From: Musa acuminata AAA Group
Lineage: Eukaryota; Streptophyta; Magnoliopsida; Zingiberales; Musaceae
Length of the DNA stretch: 64,000 nt
Reading direction: 5' to 3'
Assembly (NCBI RefSeq): GCF_036884655.1
Contig: NC_088335.1
Span: forward strand, 43,592,501 to 43,656,500
The translations under genes were made by a program, and so were the position numbers. How positions within the stretch are numbered: position 1 is the first letter of the stretch; every line of letters starts with the position of its first letter. Shown here piece by piece: positions 48,394-59,000 of this stretch. The notes under the pieces were generated by a model. That model was not told the DNA's origin and did no database searches. It saw only the letters and a list, made by a program, of their open reading frames with translations.

Positions 48394-49428
48394 AAGGCTC
48401 CATCTTACATGTTCAACATCAAAACAAATGCAACTTTTGTTGCAAATTTAGACACAAGACACATAGTTGTCCATTCAAGAAAATATGTCCAAACAAATTG
48501 ATTTGGGTTCCTAAAGGAACCATGACAAATTCTATGCAACATGATAGGAAATGTAGATCTATTTGTGAGACACCCAAAAGCAAATGGGTACCTAAAAATC
48601 ATCCCTTCCTATAAAACCATTAAAATTTTAGGCTGGAGCAAGAAATAATATTCTGCTCCTTGATTCTCGATAGTCATAAACCAACAGTCAAAAAGGAACT
48701 CGCAACACTAAAGTAACAAGTGGAAGTTATGAAATCACAAATGCGATTGGGATACAACCTTATTAGAAACATATGATTCCCAAATTCACATATCCCCTTG
48801 ATCTTCGAACCCGTCAACTCTATCATCTACGAATTAATTCTTGTATCATGAAGAAACTAAATATGTCATGATCTTAAAAGGGATACCAAACAAACTATCA
48901 ACATACGTACGACATACGCACGTTAAAAGATCTATCTTGATCGTACAAGAGCTTCTTCCTTAAATAAAAACTCATACGAAATCATGTAAGAAACGTTAAA
49001 TGCTCTGAAATGAAAAACTCTCCTCAAGGCAAAGGCTCCCTGATCAAATCACATTAGGTGCTCACTGGCTGCAAGCGGTGGCACCTCTCCAGCTAGCGGT
49101 GGCACCTCCAGCTACCACGGGTTGCCAGCGGTTGCACCGCTCCAGCCAGAGGTGCAACCGCCCGCAACTCTGCCTTTTTAAACCCACGCTAGGGCCGGCG
49201 GTAGAACCGACCCCAACTCACTCCCATTTCCTCCTCTACTCTTCCAAGTCACCTCCATTCTCATTTCACTCCTCTAAGCCTTCCAAATACCTCCCATTTC
49301 GGAGCAAAACATCAAGAATCCTTCCTTCTCTTGAAGATTTCACAAAGGTACTCTCTAAGAAGCCCTTAAATTCTGTTTTGTTCTTCATTTACTCTTGCTC
49401 ATCATCATCCCTCTAAACAGCAGTAGTT
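48394..49428 (+). other. End of gag and leader of the extra ORF
   Basis: To about 48613 the sequence is the gag C-terminal region with a second, degenerate zinc-knuckle-like part. 48614-49060 has no coding capacity where pol would be expected. 49075-49170 again carries GCGGTGGCACC/GGTGCAACC motifs like those of the LTR array. The extra ORF starts at 49429. Confidence 0.65.
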
Positions 49429-50451
49429 ATGGGATCTAGAAGATCCTCAAGGGACAAGGGAAAGAGGAGATTAGTAGAAGAGTTTGATTTAACCCTTTTC
49501 GATTCAAAAAACCATGCTGAAAAATTTCCCTCTTTCGAACTTAGAAGTATCAATAAGGGAAAATACGTATATCTAAATGAACTAAGAGACTTAGAGACTA
49601 TCCAATGGTTTGCAAACCTAGATCTACTTCCAATCTTGCAGATTAACGAACCCATCTATCCTAGGCTAGTTAGATTATTTTACAATAACATACAAATAGA
49701 TGATGAAGAAAGGATGTCCACCTATCTTTTAGGACAACACATCTCAATCATTGATAGGTTCATTTGTGATATGATAGGCATTCCCATAAAAAGTATAGGA
49801 CTTTACTTTAGAGGATCATGGGATGATGAAAGTATTGGAACATCCTATGTTGAAGCCTTAGGAACAATCTTTGCCAATCCAAACATAGCATTGGTTCCTA
49901 AAAGTTGTGAATATCTATTGCCTTTGAACACTAAGATATTTTATCATATCATGACTAGTATAATTCTTCCTAAACAATACCATCATGATGAAGTAAGTCA
50001 ATTAGAATTAGGAACTATGTACTTAATCATGAAGGGACATGACATCTGTCTTGGTTATCTTATCCAACAAAACATGTTAGAATTATCTAAGAAAGATATG
50101 ATGCTCCCATATGGTGGTATAATCACAAGAATAATGAAAGCTTACGACATTCTAATACCACCAGAAGAAGAAGTAATGAAAGCAGATAGATTCAGCATAA
50201 TAAACAAAAATCTACTTCACCGACTAAGATGTTACTATAGAAATGGTAACTGGGTTAGAATCCCTAGAAGGACTGATCACCCTCAACCTGAACCAGAACC
50301 GGAAACACCAGTATTTAGGGGTACCCAATCTCCTCCGACCCTTCCCTTTGAGGAAACACATCCAGTTGAGCAAACTCATACATCCATCGAAGAAATTGGG
50401 ATTCGAATGGATCGATTCGAACAGAGACAAGAACGGATTGAACAACGATAA
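49429..50451 (+). CDS. Extra ORF of the Sirevirus-like element, plant transposon-protein-like, 340 aa
   Basis: An intact 340-codon frame starting MGSRRSSRDKGKRRLVEE, after the gag region and before the 3' LTR. A basic N terminus is followed by a globular part (about 60-260) with YPRLVRLFYNNIQ, a pattern that recalls the domain annotated in databases as putative plant transposon protein. Then comes a Pro/Glu-rich linker (about 275-310) and a short charged coiled coil. The position corresponds to the extra, so-called envelope-like, ORF of some Sireviruses, but I see no signal peptide or clear membrane segment, so an envelope role is not supported. Past the TAA at 50449 the same frame looks coding again, with another stop at 50473, so the present C terminus may be truncated. 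The function is unknown. Confidence 0.75.
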   Translation: MGSRRSSRDKGKRRLVEEFDLTLFDSKNHAEKFPSFELRSINKGKYVYLNELRDLETIQWFANLDLLPILQINEPIYPRLVRLFYNNIQIDDEERMSTYLLGQHISIIDRFICDMIGIPIKSIGLYFRGSWDDESIGTSYVEALGTIFANPNIALVPKSCEYLLPLNTKIFYHIMTSIILPKQYHHDEVSQLELGTMYLIMKGHDICLGYLIQQNMLELSKKDMMLPYGGIITRIMKAYDILIPPEEEVMKADRFSIINKNLLHRLRCYYRNGNWVRIPRRTDHPQPEPEPETPVFRGTQSPPTLPFEETHPVEQTHTSIEEIGIRMDRFEQRQERIEQR

Positions 50452-51682
50452 GATCAAATCCTATCTGAGCTGTAGCAAATTCATAGTCAATTTGACTCCT
50501 TGTTTAGGCACTTTAATTTTCCACCTCATCAATGAACTTGTTGAACACCTGTTGTTGTTGTAAACTTCTTATGTTACTCACTTCTGATGTGCTGGCTGTA
50601 AACATCTATCTTGCGCCTTGTGGTAAAAGTTATCTCAGATTTTTATGGTATCATTACTGGTTGGTATGTGATGTGTCCAAATTAAGAATGTTGTGCTTTG
50701 AAACTAAAAGTTTTGAAAACCTTGTGGCTTGATTTCATTCGAAGAGAATTAGGAATGTTGATGTGTCCGAATAGATAAACTTGCTAAAATCATTTTTTGG
50801 ACTATATTGAATTATCAAATCACTTGATTGCCATGTTTCTATGTGAAAATCTGCAACAAAATCTTGTCCGAATGCATCTTATTTATTCGAATGCTATAAA
50901 ACAGATTTTCTCGTACACTTTCATGAATAAATTTGATGAAGTGATGTGTATGTATTCCATCCTGCAAAATCTTTACGTATATAACAAAAAGGGGAAGAAG
51001 TATTTAAAGTAATCTATGTAAAATTCCTCTATAAGCTTGCTAATATTATTTTCCTGGTATCATAATTACTATGCTTTTTGTTGATGACAAAGGGGGAGAA
51101 ATATATGAATTGATAAACACTGCTATGATTATGCCATCCTTGCATCACCAAGAGATATATGAACATGTGCTAAAGTTTGCATTATGCCCTGAGTTGATAT
51201 ATGAACACTGCTATGATTAGAAATACTATGAGTGATGCTATAAACACTGCTATGATTATGCCATCCTTGCATCACCAAGAAATATATGAACATGTGCTAA
51301 AGTTTGCATTATGCCCTGAGTTGATATCTTATCATGTGAAGAAAATGCAAAACTTGTTAGAATATTTCAAATGTGTGCATCATGTAATAGTGCTTCACAG
51401 CTTTATATAATAATGTTCAAACTACATTATGAATAGTTACAAACACAATCATACAAACTTGATGATGTATGTCAAGCCTTGACATCATCTTTGAAGAGAT
51501 ACATCATGATGAGTATCATGATGGGAGTATTGATAAGTTTAACTGATCTAACTTATCAATACGTCACTTGAATTCTTGGGTCTTGAATTCAATGTTGACT
51601 TATCTCAACTATGGCATATAGACAGGGGGAGTTAAGGATAACTCCATTATCAATTGATTGTCATCATCAAAAAGGGGGAGAT
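50452..51682 (+). other. Non-coding 3' part with repeated polypurine tracts
   Basis: Purine tracts resembling the functional one occur at about 50983-50998, 51087-51100 and 51622-51633, and the functional one at 51669-51682 (AAAAAGGGGGAGAT) abuts the LTR. A 127-bp segment is duplicated (about 51115-51200 and 51242-51328; shared AAACACTGCTATGATTATGC). Confidence 0.75.
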
Positions 51683-53720
51683 TGTTGAATCTCGGATTTT
51701 GATGATGAAGTCAATTGTCATTTGTTGTCTAATCTATGTGTTGAGATAAGTGTGCAGGATTAACTACGATGAAAGTTAGACAAGCAGCAGGAGTTGCGCC
51801 GGAGTCAAGATCATGATCACGTTGGGAGTTCGAGAGTTCGACGGAAGTTCGGACGATCGTCGGAGGTTCTGCGAGAACAGATCCGAGAAGTCCAGAAGCT
51901 TGCCAAGCGAAGCTCATTGGAACTTGCCAAGTGGATCGTCGCAAAGTCCAGGAGTTTGCCGGAAGTCCGTAGAAGCATCACCGAGGGTTCATCGGATGAT
52001 CGACGGAAGTTCGCCGGAAACTCGCCGGAAGAAGCGATTGACGCACCGAAGCAAAGCTGCAGAAATTGTCTTAGATTTAATCGTAGTTAGCACGTTGATT
52101 AAGTTGGAAAATGGGAGGTGATCCCGTTGGCTTAATCTTGGGGCAATTGGGCCCCTGAAAGACTGAAATTGGGCCGAATGGAGCTAACCATTCGGACCCT
52201 GATTGCACCAGGAGGTGCAACCGCCCAGGCCAGGAGGTGGCACCGCCTGGGCTAAGTCTCCCAGCGAGACTGGGTGGTGCAACCGCCCCAGCCAGGAGGT
52301 GGCACCGCCTGAGCTCAGTCTTCGAGCAAGACTGGGCGGTGCAACCTCCCTGACAGAGAGGTGGCACCGCCTGAGCTCGGTCTTCGAGCTCTGGCAGAGA
52401 GGTGCAACCGCCTCAGTCAAGAGGTGGCACCGCCTGGGCTCAGTCTTCGAGCTCTGCCAGGCGGTGCAACCTCTCCAGTCAAGAGGTACAACCGCCTGAT
52501 CCCGAAATTCCGGGATTTGATCGTTTTGAGCTCCAAATTTGAATTGGGTTGGGGCCTATAAATACCCCACCCATTCAGCACTGAAGAGATACAGACCTAC
52601 ACCGAAATCTTGATCTTTTCTGTGATTCTAAGAGCTCAAAAGTGTTGTAAAACCTTTAAATCTCCTCATTCTGTTCTTCAAGTTTTGAGTTGTAAAGTGA
52701 GGAGAGAAAGGTCTGTAAAGGTTGTCTCCTGAGCCTGTCAAAAGGAGAGAAACTGTAAAAGGGCAGTTGGCCTTCGCCTATTGAAGGAAGGCCTCTAGTT
52801 GACGTCGGTGACCTCGTCGGTGGAGGAAGCCAAAAGTGGAGTAGGTCAAGACTGACTGAACCACTCTAAATCTCTGGTTTGCGTTTATTTTTTAGCACTT
52901 TATCATTACTGCAAACCTCCTTCATAACTACTGCTCTCTGCGCTTTTACGAACAAGTTCTAAGTGCTATTCTTTCCGAATCTGCATTCAGACGTAAATCG
53001 GTGTTTTCGTACATTACAGTTTACGTTTACGTTTTGATTCTGCAAAACTGTCTTCTGCACCTTCACGAACAAGTTTCTAAGTGCTGATTTGTCCGAATCT
53101 GCTTTCAGACGTAAACCAGTGTTTTCGTACGATATTTACATTGCAGTTTACGTTTACGCCTTGATTCTGCAAAACTGTCTTCTGCGCTTTTACGAACGAG
53201 TTTCTAAGTTCAGATCCCTTTGAAACTGCGTCTAGACGTAAAATTGCGTTTAGACGTAAAACTGCCCAAACTGTGTTTAGACGTTTTAGACGTAAACTGA
53301 GTTTAGACGTAAATCTGCGTTTAGACGTAAATCTGCGTTTAGACGTAAAACTGCGTTTAGACGCAAACTACGTTTAAACGTAAAACTGCGTTTTAGACAT
53401 AAACTGAGTTTAGACGTAAATCTGCGTTTAGACGTAAATCTGCGTTTAGACGTAAATCTGCGTTTAGATGCAAACTGCATTTAAACGTAAATTGTGTTTA
53501 GACGCAAACTGCGGTTAGACGTAAACTGCGCTTAGACGCAAACTGGGTTTAGACGTAAACTGCGTTTAGAAGTAAAACTGCGCTTAATCTTAAGTGATCT
53601 TAAAATCGGCTTTTACATCGAAATCGTTTTTATCGAACGAACGCAGCTTTCATTTTTAATCGCTCAAAGATTTCCGCTGCACTAATTCACCCCCCCCTCT
53701 TAGTGCTCTCGATCCTAACA
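51683..53720 (+). repeat. 3' LTR of the Sirevirus-like element, 2038 bp
   Basis: Same ends as the 5' LTR. About 8 differences (7 transitions) are visible in the first 370 bp, and there is a deletion of about 66 bp within the GGTG-NN-ACC array relative to the 5' copy. Confidence 0.95.
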
Positions 53721-54080
53721 CTGTGATGGCGGAGAGAGGGTTGGTTGAGTTTAAGAGTTGTGAGTAGTAATAATAGGCTTTTGTGTGAGGGCCAATCACG
53801 AGTTGAGGGACGAGTATTCGGATGAGCCCTTACGCGAGGTGCATGAGCAAAATGTGCAAGGTCAAAATTAGTAGAGGTGGTAACGGGTTCAATGGAGGCA
53901 ATGACAAATATAATAAAAAAATATTTTTTAAAAATTTTTAGATGTATAATGATCTTTTCATATAATCAGGAGTGTTTTATAAAGATTTTTCAAAGTTGAG
54001 ATGCTACATGTAAAAATTTAAATTTTACAGATTTTTTTCTAAACTTTAGAGATTTTTTCTAAAATTTATCCTTTATTAAA

Positions 54081-54456
54081 TAAATTTTAGTTAATTAAAA
54101 AAGACAAAGATTATTGTGCAAGTAGAAGAGAATTCTGAAATTACTATATATATATATAATTTGAAATTACTATATTACCATAAAAGAATGCATGTAACAG
54201 AAGCTAGTTAATTCGTAATTATGACGAAGCAGTACACGGACTGACAGCTGCTTTCGACTTCTAGATAGTTCCATCGGAACAGAACTCGCATCGCTGAATC
54301 CAACGGCCGAGATCGCCCCGAATCTTCACGAACGAAGCGGATCGGAAACCTCGTTCTCCTCCCATAAAATCTCATCCGCCTCGACTTTGGTACCCTCGCC
54401 GGCAGCCAAACTCTCCGCATCGCAAGCAATCTGCAGCCCTTCGATCGCTTTTAACG
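54081..54456 (+). promoter_or_regulatory. Cpn60 beta promoter and first untranslated exon
   Basis: A weak TATA-like ATAAAA lies at about 54364. A GC-rich untranslated exon then runs to a donor GTGAGA at 54457. The leader intron (54457-56004) ends in TTAACAG, three bases before the ATG. Confidence 0.55.
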
Positions 54457-56007
54457 GTGAGACATTTGTTGCCGTCCCGTTTCCCGCCTTCGATCTAGCC
54501 TCAGCTGGCTTTGTTTGTTCTGGATTCGATTGGGGGTGTGGGGTTTACCTTGTTGCCATGAAGAGTTTGATTCGCTCATGAATCTTGATTTCGTATCTGG
54601 TTCGTTTGTTGAGCCTTGTTCTGTAGCATGGTCGATGGGCTTTTATTCTGTAGGGGCTTTATTTGTGATTCAAATGTTTAAATCTTCGATTATTTTGTCT
54701 AATGTGGAATTATATCTCTTATTACTTCTTGCGTGTATGATTGCTTCGTTTTTCCCTTTTCGTCTGGGGAATGGGGAATGGGAGATGCTTCTTCTTTTTT
54801 GAGTAAGAATAAGAAAGAAGAAGATAGAAAAGATGAAACAGATTTGAGGTGAAACTATTTTGGACTGAGATGTTGCTAGCTAATGGGATGAACTATTTAA
54901 AAATAGTTCCCTTCTAGTTTTCATGGATTGAGTGAATTACTTGCATCATTTTTGTTTTTCAAAGATAGTTAAACAAGAAAAGATTTCTAAAAATTTCACG
55001 TTTCACCAATTTTATTTTTTTATATTCTGCACATGCTTTGGAGAATTAAGTCATAACGTGTATGCTTAGAGGAAGTGCATGTGTGAGTCATGTTCTGAAA
55101 TTGATAGTGGGACTAGATAAGGATGCAATGGGTGTGGATGTGAAGAGAAGGTGGGCAACTAAGGTTCTAAAAGGTGAGTGATACATGTACATGCATTGTG
55201 TTAGGTCCAATAGCAGGAAGAAAATTGGGGGGATGCAAATCTAGAATATATAATATTACTAGTCTGGTTGAACTGACCATAGCAGGAATAAGATCCTGAG
55301 GACATGAATTTAGAGTTTGCAGTTTTACTAGACTGATTGACCTATGACCTATGGCCTGTGATATTTGACATTTCTGACAGTTGAAAAATATGGTTATTGA
55401 GATAGGTTTTCCATGGATCATACCATCCTAACCTAACTGAATAATGGTCACAATTGCAAGCCGTAGGAAGTGGGTTACCTTACGAAGTCTTCTACAGGTT
55501 TCATGATTTATACTTGAATGACCTATATCAGCATGGCATCTCTTATACTTTGTTTCCCTTTGGCTGGGAAGTTATTTTCAGTTTGTGTGATAGTGCAATA
55601 AAATTTATGCCCGAGTTATGTGGGATCCAACTTTTGCAGTGAGTTTTTTAATTCCACATTCTGACCTGTTCCTTTTGTCAGATAAATAGTTGCTTATGGT
55701 GATAATTGAACATCCAACCATCAATTTGCAGCATGAACAAGTGGCATCATATTATACTTTTGAACTTGAATATAATATGCACTATCTTCTGCTACCACTG
55801 TTGGGATCTTGGAGCATTTTTGGGCCTTTATGTTTCTTTGTCATTTCTGTGCTCCATGCTTATTGTCTTTCTGCCTACAAAACAATATATGTTTATCTTG
55901 CTTCATCGGACACTATTGTGTTTATAAAACTTTGACCTCTGTAGAGGTGACTATTTGATGTGCATCATTATGACCTATGAAATTGTTGCGTTTCTCATTA
56001 ACAGGCA

Positions 56008-59000
56008 ATGGCCTCAGCTTCCTACACGTTGTCTACTCTTGGTGCTATTGCTTCTCCTAGCAACTTCAGAACAGATAAGAAGCTCTTAGCTTCCAAACAA
56101 AAGTTATCCCAGTTTTCTTCGTTTGCATCTATATCATCCAGTTCGATCAGCAGCAGGAGACAGAGCTTGGGTTCACTGAGAAGAGGCAACTGCAAGATTA
56201 ATGCAATGGCTAAGGAATTATACTTCAACAAAGATGGATCAGCTATCAAAAAGCTACAAGTGTGTTCTGTATATGATATAATTCTTCCAATAAAATCTTT
56301 CCTTTAACAATAAAATATTTCTTTTTGTTGTTTCTAATCCCTTCATGTTTTTCTTGTGATGCAATATCAGACTGGTGTCAACAAGCTTGCTGATCTTGTT
56401 GGGGTTACACTTGGTCCTAAGGGCAGGAATGTTGTCTTGGAAAGCAAGTATGGATCACCTAAGATCGTAAATGATGGGGTTACAGTAGCAAAAGAGGTGG
56501 GTGTTTCTTGTATTTCATGTCCAAGGTATAATGATATGCTCCATCTTTTGATTTTGCTGTGCATAAAAATATTAGATGGCCTACTCTTGAACTTGTAGCT
56601 AATTGTGTCCTTCATCTTGGTATATATACTAATTGCGGTGTCATTTCCATGGAATTAATAGATGCCTGGACCTTGTTGATAGGTTGTTTACAACTATTCT
56701 AACATACAGGAGTTGTTTAAGGTGGAGTATATATTCAGACTACCATATATCTAGAGAAATTGCACCTTGATTTTTGTCTCTCTTGTATTTCTTTTCTGGA
56801 GCCAAACAAAGCCTGATGACAAGTGTAGATACCTTTTCTGGGAGAAAATTCTTGCATGGAAGAGTCAGTTCCTCATAGGGACCTTTACCCAAATGCATTC
56901 TCCACGATGACTTTTCTTCCTGTTTCAAGCATGTTCAAAAGGGATGCTTGGATCTGGGAAACTGCACATCTGAGATATTTAGTTAGGAGAATTAATGTTA
57001 TAGCATATTAAGAAAATAATCAATAACCTAAGGATTTCCTCTTGCATTTTTCACACATTCTGCTTGTTGCCTTTGTTTTTCTTTGTTTGCAATTGTTGCT
57101 GGTAGTATCTCCTTTGTTATATCGAGTGACATTTGTCAGTGACTGCTATCGTGCTCCTCCTCAACAGTCTAGTAAGTAGTAACTATAACTGGGAATTCAC
57201 AGCATGCCTTTTCCATCCCTTTTCTTCAATTCTGAAACAAATTGATGTTTGGTGCTTTGAACCTCGAAGTCATGAAGAATAAAACTCTATTATGTGAGGT
57301 TTAATTGGATTCTTGGCCAACTCTAACTGATTCACAGGTTGAGCTAGAGGATCCTGTTGAGAACATTGGTGCCAAGCTAGTAAGACAAGCGGCTGCCAAG
57401 ACCAATGACTTGGCTGGGGATGGGACAACTACTTCTGTTGTTCTTGCTCAAGGGATGATTGCAGAAGGTGTTAAGGTACATCATCCTAATCCAATTTTGT
57501 CATGATGGGAGGGTGATCGAGTCTCTTGGTTCTTACCTGTAACTCATGCAGGTGGTTGCAGCCGGTGCCAACCCAGTTCAGATTACCCGTGGCATCGAGA
57601 AAACAGCCAAAGCACTAGTTTCTGAACTTAAGAAGATGTCTAAAGAGGTAAATTGAATACTTTGTCAGAGACTGTGACTCATCTTACCTAATATCCATGC
57701 CAGGCTAGCATAAATATAGGGTAATGGTCATGAAATTCTCTTTTCGTAATCGTGCGTTATCATGTTGCAGGTTGAGGACAGTGAACTTGCAGATGTTGCA
57801 GCTGTTAGTGCTGGTAACAACTATGAAATAGGGAACATGATAGCTGAGGCAATGAGCAAGGTTGGGAGGAAGGGTGTGGTTACCCTTGAAGAAGGGAAAA
57901 GTGCTGAAAACAACCTCTATGTTGTTGAGGGGATGCAGTTTGACCGGGGTTATATTTCCCCTTACTTTGTGACAGACAGTGAAAAGATGACCGCTGAATA
58001 TGAGAATTGCAAGGTCTGATCTCAAATTCAGAGTAATATATTTTATAATGTCATAAGCAAGGTCTTAAATAACAGTCGTACAAGTACTGAACCATATAGC
58101 TTTGTACCAGTTGGTATTTTTTTTTTCTACACAATGATGCCACATGGTCATGCCTGTATATCACATGATGTGCTGGTACTTCACTGGTTCAATAAGGTGT
58201 CGTAATTGGCATCAAAATATATAGTCTTTTTTCCATTCTATCTATATGATGGTAATCTTGTATTTTTATGGTCATATCACATTGTATTTTCAGTTGCTTC
58301 TTGTTGACAAGAAAATTACAAATGCAAGAGATCTTATCAATGTGTTGGAAGATGCCATAAGAGGGGGATACCCAGTCGTGATAATTTCAGAAGATATTGA
58401 ACAGGAAGCCCTTGCAACCCTTGTTGTGAACAAACTAAGAGGGTCATTGAAGATTGCTGCACTTAAAGCTCCTGGATTTGGGGAACGCAAAAGTCAGTAC
58501 CTTGACGACATTGCGATATTGACAGGAGGTTGATCTGTCTTTTTCTTCATAATTAACTCATTAGGATACATCCATTCTGTATCGACTTAGTCATTCTAAT
58601 ATCATGAAGACCATTGGTTTTGTGCAGCCACTGTAATCAGAGATGAAGTTGGGCTTTCCTTGGATAAAGCGGGAAAAGAGGTCTTGGGTACTGCTGCAAA
58701 GGTTGTACTCACGAAAGATTCGAGTACCATAGTTGGTGACGGGACTACACAGGAGGAAGTAAACAAAAGAGTTGCACAGATCAAGAATCTAATTGAGGTT
58801 ATAGACTATGAAAACGATGCTTCTTTCTTTTGTTTAGCTTACCTAAACTCTATCCATCTCTTTTTCTAGGCTGCAGAGCAAGAATATGAGAAGGAAAAGC
58901 TAAACGAGAGAGTAGCAAAGCTCTCTGGTGGTGTTGCAGTCATTCAGGTAGGCTGAAGCATTTATGCATTTATCCTGAGGTTACACCATATCTCTCTCTC

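Larger units (their letters stand above)
43412..53720 (+). mobile_element. Sirevirus-like Ty1/copia element, pol missing, with extra 3' ORF
   Basis: Flanked by the 5-bp target duplication CTGTG (43407-43411 and 53721-53725). Two LTRs begin TGTTGAATCTCGG and end GATCCTAACA. A primer-binding site, gag, an extra ORF, several polypurine tracts and the second LTR follow in order. Without the nested solo LTR it is about 8.8 kb. No protease, integrase, reverse transcriptase or RNase H sequence is visible between gag and the extra ORF, so it would need help from a complete relative. The LTR length, gag with CCHC knuckle, extra ORF after the pol position, and repeated polypurine tracts fit the Sirevirus (Maximus/SIRE) lineage. 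Confidence 0.88.
43083..54071. mobile_element. Mutator-like non-autonomous element hosting the Sirevirus insertion
   Basis: The left end GGGTAATTTTTAGAAAAAA and the inverted right end GGATAAATTTTAGAAAAAA are matching terminal inverted repeats. The 9-bp duplication TTTATTAAA flanks both (43074-43082 and 54072-54080), as expected for Mutator-like elements. After removing the nested retrotransposon the element is about 675 bp and has no transposase frame. Confidence 0.8.
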
